From contig UQBX01000006.1 of assembly GCA_900539425.1 (NCBI GenBank), forward strand, positions 17,274 through 81,273: a stretch of DNA of 64,000 nt. Reading direction: 5' to 3'. A model generated the notes under the pieces. That model was not told the DNA's origin. It did no database searches and was given only the letters and a program-made list of their open reading frames with translations. This document shows, one piece after another, positions 1 to 8,458 of the stretch. This DNA is from an uncultured Oscillospiraceae bacterium (GTDB lineage: Bacteria; Bacillota; Clostridia; Oscillospirales; Acutalibacteraceae). Each line of letters starts with the position of its first letter. The stretch's first letter is position 1. The translations under genes and the position numbers were made by a program.

Positions 1-724
1 CAGGATAACCCTCTTCGGGAGTACGGTCAGGATCTTGTGCCGTCCAGCAATTACCGCTTTCTGAAAGCAGGTTAACTGCGTCTGCTTTTTCTCCTCTTTT
101 AAGACTTTCGTACACTATTTTAGCTCCCTCCATAAGATTATCTGATTTAAGATTTATCTGAGGCGCACCGGAAATCGTATTATCAGCTGCAATATTTGAA
201 AATACGGAAGGGCTTAAAATGAGCGCGGCTATAAGCACACAGGCTATGGCTGTTTTTATTGCTTTTTTGCTGTTTGGGGCAACTGTCAGCGCAAGCGCAG
301 CTGCAATTGCCGCTCCCAGATAACCTATGTTCGGAAGCAGGCTGTCAAATCCGTTTGCAAATCCGCTTGATGTAATACCCTTGTCAATCCCGAAAAGCAA
401 TGCAAATGTGTAAATAAACGCAATGATGCTGATTATTGCAAAAATGATATGTACTGCTTTAAAGATTTTTGTACCTTTGCTTTGTGGATTTTTTAATTTA
501 AAGGTGTTTAAAAGTATTGAAATCAGCGAAACAGCTCCGGAGATACCAATGATGCAAAACATCAGGGTAATAAACCCGTCTCCGAGAGGGTAGATTTCAG
601 CCATCCAGCCGTATGCCCAGCTGCTGCTGTAAAAAAATGTAAACGCTGCGGCTGAAAGAGCAAAAAATACTAATGATCCTGTTCGCGAATTTACTGCGTC
701 TGCAATTTTTTTTATTAACTTCAT
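1..724 (-). CDS. Membrane protein of unknown function, 3' end cut off by window edge
   Basis: The minus-strand frame is open from an ATG at 724-722 to base 1, giving about 241 residues with no stop. A GAGGGG Shine-Dalgarno lies just upstream of the ATG. The protein starts with a short basic segment and then shows four or five hydrophobic stretches (about residues 15-40, 50-75, 90-115, 130-150, 155-175). These are followed by a hydrophilic part rich in charged residues, ending in a Cys-Trp and Asp-Arg-Thr-Pro-Glu-Glu segment at the window edge. This suggests a polytopic membrane domain with a soluble C-terminal domain. I do not recognise the family. Confidence 0.6.
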   Translation of the reverse strand, partial: MKLIKKIADAVNSRTGSLVFFALSAAAFTFFYSSSWAYGWMAEIYPLGDGFITLMFCIIGISGAVSLISILLNTFKLKNPQSKGTKIFKAVHIIFAIISIIAFIYTFALLFGIDKGITSSGFANGFDSLLPNIGYLGAAIAAALALTVAPNSKKAIKTAIACVLIAALILSPSVFSNIAADNTISGAPQINLKSDNLMEGAKIVYESLKRGEKADAVNLLSESGNCWTAQDPDRTPEEGYP

Positions 725-875
725 AGTAACCCCTCATTTTATGAATTTTGATATACCTTGTTTAATTTTAACATATTAATTTTTGTCCCGCAATTCAAAA
801 ATCGGAAAATTTAATTCAATTAACGGTAATTGTAAAATAAATTAATTGTAAAATAAATTCCGCCGAATTATTCTC

Positions 876-912
876 TTTAAAATCATGCCGTTATTTGATA
901 TAATTATATCAA
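876..912 (+). promoter_or_regulatory. Candidate promoter with an 18-bp perfect palindrome over the -10 box
   Basis: Bases 895-912 read TTGATATAATTATATCAA, a perfect palindrome that contains a TATAAT -10 box at 899-904. A weak -35 (TTTAAA, 876-881) lies 17 bp upstream. The start of the aldo/keto reductase is 26 bp downstream. A dimeric repressor bound here would block the promoter directly. No regulator gene is adjacent. Confidence 0.5.
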
Positions 913-937
913 GAGAAAACCTGAGGGAGGAATTTAT

Positions 938-2029
938 ATGAAAAAACTTGGCTTCGGTCTTATGCGTCTGCCGAAAAAAGGGCCGTTTACGGATATTGAA
1001 CAGGTAAAAGATATGGTTGATATGTTCCTTGACGCAGGATTTACTTATTTTGATACCGCCCATACTTATCTTGGGTCTGAAGCGGCGGCAAAAAAGGCGC
1101 TCGTTTCAAGGCATCCGCGTGAATCATATACTCTTGCAACAAAGCTGAATGTAAATGTTGCGCCCACAAAGAAAGCGGCTGAAAAGCAGCTTGAAACAAG
1201 CCTTGCAAGAACAGGAGCAGGGTATTTTGACTATTATCTGCTTCATGCCATTATGGATGATAATTATGATAAGTATGTAAAGTTTGGGCTTTGGGATTTT
1301 GCCGCTTCTCAAAAGCAGAAAGGTATACTCAAAAATATCGGATTTTCTTTTCATTCCGGTCCCGACCTGCTTGATAGGATACTGAATGAACACCCTGAGG
1401 TGGATTTCGTTCAACTCCAGATAAATTATGCTGACTGGGAAAATCCGTCTGTGCTGTCCCGCGCTAATTATGAGGTAGCAAGAAAGCACTCAAAGGATAT
1501 TATTGTTATGGAGCCTGTTAAGGGCGGCAGTCTTGCCAATCCTCAGCCTGAAGTTCAAAAACTATTTAAAGAATGTAATCCGGATATGTCCTGTGCTTCT
1601 TGGGGAATAAGATTTGCGGCGTCGCTTCCTGGAGTTTTGACTGTTCTTTCGGGTATGTCAAATACTCAGCAGATGCAGGATAATCTGTCTTATATGAAAG
1701 ATTTTAAACCGCTTGACAAGAAAGAGCAAAATGTAATTCAGCAGGTACAGCAGATACTCGGAAATTCAGCGGCAATAGCCTGCACGGCATGCAGTTACTG
1801 CACTGCGGGCTGTCCGGAGAATATTCCCATTCCCGATATTTTTGCTTCTGCAAATAAGCACCTTTCAAACGGGCAGACCGAGGAAGCAAAGAAAAGCTAT
1901 GCTGAGGCAGTAAGCAACAGAGGAAAAGCTTCTGACTGTATTGAGTGTAAGCAGTGTGAGCGCGTGTGCCCTCAGCATCTTAAAATCACAGAGCATCTTA
2001 AACAGTGCGCCGAACTTCTTGAAAAGTAA
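938..2029 (+). CDS. Aldo/keto reductase with C-terminal 4Fe-4S ferredoxin domain
   Basis: The 363-residue protein belongs to the COG1453-type predicted oxidoreductases. The AKR barrel (about residues 1-260) shows the catalytic set Asp39, Tyr44, Lys69 and His103. The C-terminal part carries two four-cysteine groups, Cys282/285/288/292 and Cys334/337/340/344, each ending in Cys-Pro and typical of two [4Fe-4S] clusters. Such proteins probably pass electrons between iron-sulfur clusters and a carbonyl or other small substrate; the substrate cannot be read from sequence. The start has a good GGGAGG ribosome site 7 bp upstream. It appears monocistronic, between a palindromic promoter and a bidirectional terminator. 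Confidence 0.9.
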   Translation: MKKLGFGLMRLPKKGPFTDIEQVKDMVDMFLDAGFTYFDTAHTYLGSEAAAKKALVSRHPRESYTLATKLNVNVAPTKKAAEKQLETSLARTGAGYFDYYLLHAIMDDNYDKYVKFGLWDFAASQKQKGILKNIGFSFHSGPDLLDRILNEHPEVDFVQLQINYADWENPSVLSRANYEVARKHSKDIIVMEPVKGGSLANPQPEVQKLFKECNPDMSCASWGIRFAASLPGVLTVLSGMSNTQQMQDNLSYMKDFKPLDKKEQNVIQQVQQILGNSAAIACTACSYCTAGCPENIPIPDIFASANKHLSNGQTEEAKKSYAEAVSNRGKASDCIECKQCERVCPQHLKITEHLKQCAELLEK

Positions 2030-2042
2030 ATCAGAAAAACAA

Positions 2043-2073
2043 AAGCATCGGATATTTCCGATGCTTATTTTTT
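2043..2073. terminator. Bidirectional rho-independent terminator
   Basis: A perfect 10-bp stem (2043-2052 with 2057-2066) and 4-base loop are followed by a T-run on the plus strand. A T-rich tract also follows on the minus strand. It serves the convergent aldo/keto reductase and GTPase genes. Confidence 0.85.
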
Positions 2074-2077
2074 AGGC

Positions 2078-4660
2078 TCAAAAGCTATCTGCAATGATAT
2101 TTCTGATCTCTTCTTCAGCCTGCTGTACCTCAAAGAGAAATTCCCTTGAGGACACACGCAGTGCTCCGTTGCCGAGTATTATCAGCTGTTCAAGTGCATC
2201 CGATGTAACAACACGCACTTTGTTTTCCTTTGCCAATTTGTATGAAGCTTTTTCTATATACATATCAGCGGTTTCCGCCTCTTTTGTATATACGATAGTT
2301 ATGTTGTTAGCTTTCTCAACCTCTCCTACGCTGCCTTTCACCTTGTAAGCGTCAAACACAAGGATAACTTCGCATTTTTTATATCCCTGATAATTGCACA
2401 GAATGTTTATAAGCGCGGTTCTGGCACCGTCAATGTTGTCCGCGGCTGTCTCCTTTAGCTTGTCCCACGAAAAAATCACATTATATCCGTCAACAAGCAG
2501 GTATTCCGTGCCCGAGTATTTGGGAGCACTTTTTGACTTATACTTCTTGTTTTCAGATTTTTCAGTGAATGTAAAATGATTTCTGTCAGGATTATGAGAA
2601 CGGTTCTTTATAGGCCCGTAAGTCTGCTCAAATATCTGCATAAGCTCTTTGTCAAGAGCAAATAAATTGTCGCTGTTTTTTAATTTTGCAAAACTTCTTG
2701 CAGAGCTTTCGGCGTAATCTTTTTTCGGTGTTGAAAGCGCGCTGGGCAGGTGCATATGGCTTTTTACTTCGTCCCATTTCACAACGTATCCTGCCCCGTG
2801 GGAGCAAAATACGGAATCACACGGATTATCCGTGTCGGCGTCGCAGTCATATCCTATGCTCTCAATTACTTCAGCGGCATTGTGGCATGGCTCATATCCT
2901 TTAAGAGAGCAGTTAAGCCTACCTTTGCCGTGAGTGTACTGCACAACCTCCTTTGCGTAATCATACATAGTCGATACGGGAGCCGTTCCGTTTATCACGG
3001 CAAAATCGCCCATGGTTTCGGGAGCGTCAAAACTGCCGCTCATTCGCTGAATATCCGATATAGCCCTGCCCACATTTTCGTTTGGTACTTCCAGCGAAAA
3101 CTCGTAAACAGGCTCCAGCAGCAGGCAGTTCGTACTGCGAAGCCCCTGCCGCACAGCTCTGTAAGTAGCCTGCCTGAAATCGCCGCCTTCAGTATGCTTA
3201 GGGTGTGCTCTGCCTGAAACAAGTGTTATTTCCATATCAGTAATGGGAGATCCTGTAAGCACTCCTATATGCGTTTTTTCATAAAGGTGTGTAAGTATCA
3301 GCCTCTGCCAGTTTTTATCAAGTATATCCTCTTTGCATTTCGTTTTGAAAACAAGTCCGCTGTCCCTTTCGGCAGGCTTGAGCAGCAGGTGTACTTCGGC
3401 ATAATGCCTCAGCGGCTCAAAATGCCCTATGCCCTCAACAGTGTCTGCTATAGTTTCTTTGTATATAATGCTTCCCTTTGAAAACGTAGCATTGATGCCG
3501 AATCTTTCGGCAATTATAGTTTGCAGAATTTCAAGCTGTACATCACCCATGAGCTGAACGTGTATCTCACCAAGGCGTTCGTTCCAAACTACCCTCAGCT
3601 GCGGGTCTTCGCTCTCAAGTATCTTCATCTTTTCGAGCGCCGTGTGTGCGTCAGTGCCGTCGGGCAGTTGTAATTTGTAGGTAAGCACAGGCTCAAGCAC
3701 AGGAAGCCCCGTGCTTTTTTCCGCACCAAGACCGTCCCCTGGCAAAGTGAATGTTATGCCTGTAACTGCGCAAACTGAGCCGGCATTAACTTCGTCAGCA
3801 GTTGTGAATTTATCACCTGAATATATTCTTATCTGATTTACTTTTTCGGAATTTTTGTTTTTGTCTGATTTTAGAATCTCCTTGACTTTCAGATTGCCGC
3901 CCGTAACCTTCAGGAATGTGAGGCGCTGACCCTTGTCCTCAGAAATTTTGTAAACTTTCCCTGAAAAATCAGAGCCGTAATGAGGCATCTCAGTGTACTT
4001 ATCCAAGCATTCAAGAAATTCGCTTACGCCTGTCAGCTTCAGTGCGGAGCCAAACATACAGGGGAATATTTTTCTGCTCTTTATGCATTCGTTAATATCA
4101 GCGCTCTGAATAACGCCGCTTTCGTAATAATCATTCAGCAGCTTTTCATCGCACAAAGCAATATTTTCAAAAAACTGTTCGTCGTTTTCACAGCCGAAAT
4201 CAATACATCCGTCGCTGAATTTCATTTTAAGTTCGCTTAAAACTCGTTCTTTGTCTGCGCCGTCAATATCCATTTTGTTAACGAAAATAAAGCAAGGCAC
4301 ATTGTATTTGGAAAGCAGTTTCCACAGCGTCTGCGTGTGGCTCTGAATACCGTCCGTAGCGCTTATAACAAGCACGGCATAGTCAAGCACCTGAAGCGTT
4401 CTTTCCGTTTCGGCAGAAAAATCCACATGCCCCGGCGTGTCAAGCAGGGTGAATTGTGTGTCATTGTATTTCAGTACCGCCTGTTTTGAAAAGATAGTTA
4501 TACCTCTGTCACGCTCAAGGGAAAAAGTATCTAAAAATGAATCCCTGTGATCAACCCTGCCGAGTTTTTTTATGTTGCCTGACTGATACAACAGCGCCTC
4601 AGAAAGCGTTGTTTTTCCTGAGTCAACATGAGCCAGAATACCGATAACAATTTTCTTCAT
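2078..4660 (-). CDS. Tet(M)-like translational GTPase fused to a YacP/Rae1-type NYN nuclease domain
   Basis: The 860-residue protein has an EF-G-like N-terminal part. The P-loop (residues 7-18) reads AHVDSGKTT, with DTPGH at 74-78 and NKMD at 128-131. Domains II to V follow to about residue 690, including a conserved HTEGGDFR segment and an FCSHGAGYVVKWDEV segment near the end. Residues 719-860 form a NYN/PIN-like nuclease domain with DGYNVI, VFDAY, an ETADMYIEK segment and TSD, matching YacP/Rae1. Rae1 of Bacillus subtilis is a ribosome-associated endoribonuclease. The GTPase half resembles ribosomal protection proteins but lacks the usual Tet(M) domain IV loop, so resistance should not be assumed. 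The fusion implies a ribosome-binding factor that may cut mRNA or rescue ribosomes. Confidence 0.88.
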   Translation of the reverse strand: MKKIVIGILAHVDSGKTTLSEALLYQSGNIKKLGRVDHRDSFLDTFSLERDRGITIFSKQAVLKYNDTQFTLLDTPGHVDFSAETERTLQVLDYAVLVISATDGIQSHTQTLWKLLSKYNVPCFIFVNKMDIDGADKERVLSELKMKFSDGCIDFGCENDEQFFENIALCDEKLLNDYYESGVIQSADINECIKSRKIFPCMFGSALKLTGVSEFLECLDKYTEMPHYGSDFSGKVYKISEDKGQRLTFLKVTGGNLKVKEILKSDKNKNSEKVNQIRIYSGDKFTTADEVNAGSVCAVTGITFTLPGDGLGAEKSTGLPVLEPVLTYKLQLPDGTDAHTALEKMKILESEDPQLRVVWNERLGEIHVQLMGDVQLEILQTIIAERFGINATFSKGSIIYKETIADTVEGIGHFEPLRHYAEVHLLLKPAERDSGLVFKTKCKEDILDKNWQRLILTHLYEKTHIGVLTGSPITDMEITLVSGRAHPKHTEGGDFRQATYRAVRQGLRSTNCLLLEPVYEFSLEVPNENVGRAISDIQRMSGSFDAPETMGDFAVINGTAPVSTMYDYAKEVVQYTHGKGRLNCSLKGYEPCHNAAEVIESIGYDCDADTDNPCDSVFCSHGAGYVVKWDEVKSHMHLPSALSTPKKDYAESSARSFAKLKNSDNLFALDKELMQIFEQTYGPIKNRSHNPDRNHFTFTEKSENKKYKSKSAPKYSGTEYLLVDGYNVIFSWDKLKETAADNIDGARTALINILCNYQGYKKCEVILVFDAYKVKGSVGEVEKANNITIVYTKEAETADMYIEKASYKLAKENKVRVVTSDALEQLIILGNGALRVSSREFLFEVQQAEEEIRNIIADSF

Positions 4661-4730
4661 CTTTTCACCGTGCCAAGTATTGATTTAATAAAATGTATTA
4701 TATCACACAGAGCCTTTGTTGTAAAACAAT

Positions 4731-4767
4731 ATAAAATTATCGGCCCCGTATTGCACGAAGCCGATAA
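4731..4767 (-). terminator. Terminator after the lipoprotein gene (minus strand)
   Basis: An 8-bp stem (4737-4744 with 4760-4767) is followed on the minus strand by a short T-rich tract. It lies between the end of the cyclophilin-like lipoprotein gene and the start of the GTPase gene. Confidence 0.6.
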
Positions 4768-4787
4768 GTCGGTATATAGTATAAAAA

Positions 4788-5327
4788 CTACTCTGCCGCT
4801 TCAAAGGTTATTCGGACATTTGATTTTCCCACTGCGTTTTCAAGACCTTTTGTGTCGGTAATTCTGCCCAGCGGTGTGTAGCTGTAAGAGGTACTGAAAT
4901 CTTTATAAAACAGCACAATGCAGTCGTTTGAGTAAAGCATCAGGTCGCCTGCGTGTATCATATTAGGCCTTGATGCGTCTGTCGGCAGCGTTTCGGAAAG
5001 ATAGTAATATTTTTCATTTGAGTGAAGGTCGCTTGCGTCAACAGTCATCGGCAGCATTGACGCAAATTCTTTTGCCGCATCATTGTCATATAATTCAGCG
5101 GTAAAGTTTTCTCCGTTTATCGTGATTTTTATGGTGTTCATATCATTTTCCTCCGTATTCGTTTCGGTCGGTTCACTGGCAGATGCCTGCGAGTTTTGCG
5201 CACTGCTTTGCGTTTGCCGCTGAGTTTCGTTTAATTCATCTGCCGAATTTGTGCAGCCTGTTATTGAAAAAACAGTCATAACGGCGGCAAAACACAGCAG
5301 GGCTGTTTTAAATAATATCTTTTTCAT
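4788..5327 (-). CDS. Cyclophilin-like fold lipoprotein
   Basis: From the ATG at 5327 the protein is 179 residues. That start is favoured over an in-frame GTG at 5336 because an AAGGTG ribosome site sits 6 bp before it. A lipoprotein signal peptide ends at the lipobox ITGC (Cys25), followed by a Ser/Gln/Glu-rich linker. The remaining ~110 residues match the cyclophilin-like family of COG4925: an ITINGENFTAELYDN strand, a TLPTDASRPNMIHAGDLMLY core and a LGRI segment. Members often accompany oxidoreductases or flavodoxins and their biochemical role is not settled. It is the last gene of the LysR-divergent operon, 10 bp after the hydrolase. Confidence 0.8.
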   Translation of the reverse strand: MKKILFKTALLCFAAVMTVFSITGCTNSADELNETQRQTQSSAQNSQASASEPTETNTEENDMNTIKITINGENFTAELYDNDAAKEFASMLPMTVDASDLHSNEKYYYLSETLPTDASRPNMIHAGDLMLYSNDCIVLFYKDFSTSYSYTPLGRITDTKGLENAVGKSNVRITFEAAE

Positions 5328-5337
5328 ACTGCACACC

Positions 5338-6327
5338 TTATTTCACAGCATTTCTGATGAATTTCTCAATTTCCTCAAAGGGTATAATATCTGTTTTGTC
5401 ATAAAGATCTGTATGCACTGCGTTCGGAATTATCAAAAGTTTTTTGTTCTCTTTGTACGGGTTGCCGTTAATCATATCATTATATGCGTCTTTTGAAAAA
5501 TAGCACGAATGTGCTTTTTCTCCGTGTATTATAAGTACGGCGCTTCTGATTTCGTTGCTGTAACGCAGAATGGGTTGATTCATAAATGATATACAGCCTG
5601 TAACGTTCCAGCCGCCGTTTGAGTTGAGCGAGCGTTTGTGGTAGCCGCGCTCGGTTTTGTAGTAATCATAGTAGTCTTCAACAAAAAACGGAGCGTCATC
5701 GGGAACTACATTGGCAACCCCGCCGGCAAGGGCGTAAGTGCCGTTTTTGAAGTCTTTCGTTCTCTGTGCATTGAGTGCGGCTTTCTTTTTGTAGCGCTCC
5801 TCCTCGCTGTCCTCAGCGTCAAAATATCCCTTAGCGTTCACACGTGTCATATCGTACATGGTTGAAGCAACCGTGGCTTTTATTCTTGTGTCAATTGCAG
5901 CAGCATTGAGCGCCATTCCGCCCCAGCCGCAGATGCCTATAATGGCTATTTTTTCGGGGTCAACATTTTCCTGAACGCTGAGAAAATCAACCGCAGCCTG
6001 AAAATCTTCCGTATTTATGTCAGGCGAAGCCATATATCTCGGCTCTCCGCCGCTTTCACCCGTGAAAGACGGGTCAAAGGCTATTGTCAGAAATCCTCTT
6101 TCCGCCATTGTCTGCGCGTACAGACCCGATGCCTGTTCCTTAACCGCTCCGAACGGCCCGCTTACAGCTATTGCGGGCAGTTTGCCGCCTGCGGTTTTAG
6201 GAGTATACATATCCGCCGCAAGTGTTATTCCGTAACGGTTGCAAAATGTTACTTTCTTGTGGTCAACTTTATCGCTTTTTGGGAAAGTTTTATCCCATTC
6301 CTGTGTGAGTTTAAGTTCTTCTTTCAT
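5338..6327 (-). CDS. Alpha/beta hydrolase, dienelactone-hydrolase-like
   Basis: The 329-residue cytoplasmic protein has no signal peptide. The nucleophile elbow reads GICGWGG, so Cys133 takes the place of the usual serine, as in dienelactone hydrolases; a candidate catalytic His305 lies in a PNAVHTDLYD segment near the C-terminus. Related proteins are annotated as alpha/beta hydrolases of unknown substrate, often regulated by an adjacent LysR gene. The start overlaps the stop of the upstream 6581 gene (ATGA), suggesting translational coupling. Confidence 0.85.
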   Translation of the reverse strand: MKEELKLTQEWDKTFPKSDKVDHKKVTFCNRYGITLAADMYTPKTAGGKLPAIAVSGPFGAVKEQASGLYAQTMAERGFLTIAFDPSFTGESGGEPRYMASPDINTEDFQAAVDFLSVQENVDPEKIAIIGICGWGGMALNAAAIDTRIKATVASTMYDMTRVNAKGYFDAEDSEEERYKKKAALNAQRTKDFKNGTYALAGGVANVVPDDAPFFVEDYYDYYKTERGYHKRSLNSNGGWNVTGCISFMNQPILRYSNEIRSAVLIIHGEKAHSCYFSKDAYNDMINGNPYKENKKLLIIPNAVHTDLYDKTDIIPFEEIEKFIRNAVK

Positions 6328-6581
6328 TGCTGTTTCTCCTTTGCTTTTTTATCTTCCTGCTTCATTGTGTATATCATGTGGTCAAGGCAGTCTATCTTGT
6401 ACTGACTTTCATGCAGTTTTTCAAGCAGACGTATTTTATGCTCTTTGAGCATTCGGTACTGACCGACACGGTCGTTCTCTTTCTCATATTCAAAAAATTT
6501 TTCTGCCTGCAGTTCGTTCAAGCCCGCATCTGCCAAATTGCGCTTTATTTTGAAAATGCGGCTGTCAGCAACAGTGTTCAT
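6324..6581 (-). CDS. Small helical protein of unknown function, hydrolase operon
   Basis: The most likely start is the ATG at 6581 (MNTVADSRIF), preceded by a GGGGG-containing ribosome site, giving 85 residues. The frame stays open upstream to 6635, but that region overlaps the predicted promoter. The sequence is strongly helical and charged, with a heptad-like stretch from about residue 35 to 80 (EKENDRVGQYRMLKEHKIR and beyond), rich in Lys and Glu near the end. It resembles short helical proteins found next to MerR- or LysR-controlled hydrolase genes. No function is assigned. It opens the minus-strand operon and overlaps the hydrolase start by 4 bp. Confidence 0.65.
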   Translation of the reverse strand: MNTVADSRIFKIKRNLADAGLNELQAEKFFEYEKENDRVGQYRMLKEHKIRLLEKLHESQYKIDCLDHMIYTMKQEDKKAKEKQQ

Positions 6582-6606
6582 TTCTATCTGCCCCCGTTTC
6601 AATTCT

Positions 6607-6635
6607 ATTTTAGCTCTCTTAACGGCTAATAGCAA
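6607..6635 (-). promoter_or_regulatory. Sigma-A-type promoter of the hydrolase operon
   Basis: Read on the minus strand: TTGCTA (6635-6630), a 17-bp spacer, then TAAAAT (6612-6607). It lies 26 bp upstream of the 6581 start and faces away from the LysR promoter. Confidence 0.65.
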
Positions 6636-6662
6636 ATACCTTGTTTCTATTGAGTGTTATGC

Positions 6663-6691
6663 TTTACACACATATCATTGTGATATATAAT
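6663..6691 (+). promoter_or_regulatory. LysR-gene promoter with a candidate operator in the spacer
   Basis: TTTACA (6663-6668), 17-bp spacer, TATAAT (6686-6691). Within it, ATATCA-TTG-TGATAT (6672-6686) is a perfect 6-bp inverted repeat overlapping the -10 box. It lies 37 bp upstream of the divergent -35 box, a normal place for a LysR-type site. Autoregulation plus control of the divergent operon is the natural reading. Confidence 0.65.
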
Positions 6692-6712
6692 ATAGAGGAA
6701 AGGGGAATTAAA

Positions 6713-7618
6713 ATGGAAATCCGTGTGCTTCGTTATTTTCTTGCCGTTGCCAGAGAGGGCAGTATTACCGCGGCGGCAAATTACCTTCATCTTACTCAGC
6801 CCACACTTTCAAGGCAGATACACGACCTTGAGGACGAACTCGGTCATCAGCTTCTGATACGCGGCAGTCACCGTGTCAGTCTGACACAGCAGGGCGTGCT
6901 TTTCAGAAAGCGTGCAGAGGAGATAATAGCAATGGTTGATAAAACGGAAGAAGAGTTTTCAGCCATGGAAAATTCCGTAAGCGGAGACATCTATATCGGC
7001 GGCGGCGAAACGCAGGCGATGCGTCCCATAGCAGGAATCATGAGAGAAATAATGAGACTTTATCCGGGTATCCGTTTTCACCTGCACAGCGGAAATGCCC
7101 AGGATGTTACTGAGCGTGTAGATAAAGGTCTGCTCGATTTCGGCATACTTATTCAGCCTGCCGATATTTCAAAATACGATTTTATCAATCTTCCCTTTAA
7201 AGATGTGTGGGGAGTGCTCATGCGCAAAGACTGCAGTCTTGCCGATAAAGAATCAGTTGAAAAGAATGATCTTCTCGAACTTCCGCTTATATGTTCAAGT
7301 CAGGCTATTTCGCCTAATTACAGTGAAAACAGCTTTGCAGACTGGTTTCAGGGAGATTTCAAAAAACTAAATATAGTTTCAACATACAATCTTGTGTATA
7401 ATGCCGCCATAATGGTGGATGAGGGTATAGGTTATGCGCTCACTCTTGATAAACTTGCAGATACTTCGCAAAGCAGCAATCTTTGCTTTCGCCCGCTGAA
7501 ACCGAGCCTTGAATCCGGGCTTAATGTGATATGGAAAAAATATCAGATCTTTTCGCCCGCCGCACAGATCTTTCTTGAAAGACTGCAGGAAAATTTCGGA
7601 AAATTAAATGAGGAGTAA
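6713..7618 (+). CDS. LysR-family transcriptional regulator
   Basis: The start at 6713 (MEIRVLRYF) has an AGGAAAGGGG ribosome site and gives 301 residues; longer in-frame starts run through the promoter. Residues 1-60 are the LysR winged helix-turn-helix (FLAVAREGSITAAANYLHLTQP and onward). Residues about 90-295 form the periplasmic-binding-protein-like effector domain. The gene is divergent from the hydrolase operon, so that operon is the likely target. An esterase gene follows 9 bp downstream and may be co-transcribed. Confidence 0.92.
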   Translation: MEIRVLRYFLAVAREGSITAAANYLHLTQPTLSRQIHDLEDELGHQLLIRGSHRVSLTQQGVLFRKRAEEIIAMVDKTEEEFSAMENSVSGDIYIGGGETQAMRPIAGIMREIMRLYPGIRFHLHSGNAQDVTERVDKGLLDFGILIQPADISKYDFINLPFKDVWGVLMRKDCSLADKESVEKNDLLELPLICSSQAISPNYSENSFADWFQGDFKKLNIVSTYNLVYNAAIMVDEGIGYALTLDKLADTSQSSNLCFRPLKPSLESGLNVIWKKYQIFSPAAQIFLERLQENFGKLNEE

Positions 7619-7627
7619 TTTTACTTA

Positions 7628-8299
7628 ATGATTAAACTTAAAATAGAAGATAAGCTTGTTACCGTTGCTACCTGCGGTGAGGCCGATGTGCCCGTTGTGT
7701 ATTTTAATGCGTTTGAAAATGAGGGCAGGCTGGTCGCCAGACTGCTGCGTAATAACGGCAATGCGCATTTTAATTTTGTGTGCGTTAATAAACTTAACTG
7801 GAATCACGATATGACACCGTGGAGCGCACCTCCCGTCAAAAAGAACTCAGATCCGTTTACGGGCGGCGCAGACGATTATCTGAATCTGCTAACGCAAAAG
7901 ATAATACCCGCAGCTGAAAATAATATGAACGGAATAAGCCGCAGATATATAGCGGGTTATTCGCTTGGGGGTCTGTTTGCTCTTTATTCCCTGTATAAAA
8001 CAGATGCCTTTTCGGGTGCCGCAAGTGTTTCGGGTTCACTGTGGTTTGAAGGCTTTAAGGATTTTGTATTTGAAAATAAAATTAAAACTAAACCTGAGCG
8101 TGTGTATTTTTCAGTAGGAAATAAGGAGAGTAAAACTCTTAATACATATATGAAAACCGTTGAAAACAATACCCGTGAGATTGAAAGCTTTTACCGCTCT
8201 CAGGGAATTGAAACGATTTTTGAACTTAATTCAGGCAATCATTTTCAGAATATCGCAGGCAGGATAGCCGCAGGTCTCAACTGGCTTACTCGGCCGTGA
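7628..8299 (+). CDS. Putative esterase (alpha/beta hydrolase, esterase D/Fes-like)
   Basis: The 223-residue protein has the nucleophile elbow GYSLGG with Ser112 and a candidate catalytic His near residue 207 (SGNHFQN). The layout fits the putative-esterase family that includes esterase D and enterochelin esterase-like enzymes, though this one is short. No signal peptide is present, so it is probably cytoplasmic. It follows the LysR gene by 9 bp and has a GAGGAG ribosome site overlapping that gene's end, so it is likely co-transcribed. The substrate is unknown. Confidence 0.85.
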   Translation: MIKLKIEDKLVTVATCGEADVPVVYFNAFENEGRLVARLLRNNGNAHFNFVCVNKLNWNHDMTPWSAPPVKKNSDPFTGGADDYLNLLTQKIIPAAENNMNGISRRYIAGYSLGGLFALYSLYKTDAFSGAASVSGSLWFEGFKDFVFENKIKTKPERVYFSVGNKESKTLNTYMKTVENNTREIESFYRSQGIETIFELNSGNHFQNIAGRIAAGLNWLTRP

Positions 8300-8341
8300 A
8301 CAGTTTGCAAAACAGAATTGTTTGAAAATAACACTATTTTC

Positions 8342-8393
8342 TTGAAAGTGTTCGCATAAACGAATATAATAAAACTGTACGGTTAAGCGAACA
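8342..8393 (+). promoter_or_regulatory. Promoter with flanking inverted repeat
   Basis: TTGAAA (8342-8347), 17-bp spacer, perfect TATAAT (8365-8370). An inverted repeat TGTTCGC (8349-8355) and GCGAACA (8387-8393) brackets the -10 box with a 31-bp gap. A nested TTCG/CGAA pair lies at 8351-8364. These could be operator half-sites, perhaps for the regulator encoded downstream. Confidence 0.6.
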
Positions 8394-8458
8394 GAAACAG
8401 ATTTATAAAATAAAACAGTGTTTGCGTGCTGTGTAAAAAAGCCGTTACGGAGATTTAT

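Noticed and set aside
842..1063. Minus-strand open frame over the start of the aldo/keto reductase
   Set aside because: It overlaps the palindromic promoter and the N-terminus of a clear AKR on the other strand, with no ribosome site or recognisable domain.
2750..3217. 155-codon plus-strand frame inside the GTPase gene
   Set aside because: It is antisense to a conserved Tet(M)-like domain and has no domain of its own or ribosome site.
2078..4660. Tetracycline-resistance gene
   Set aside because: The Tet(M)-specific domain IV loop is missing, and the C-terminal half is a YacP/Rae1-type nuclease. Calling it resistance would be unsupported.
6641..6712. Longer N-terminus for the LysR protein
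   Set aside because: The added residues cover the promoter and -10 box; the ATG at 6713 has the ribosome site and the family start.
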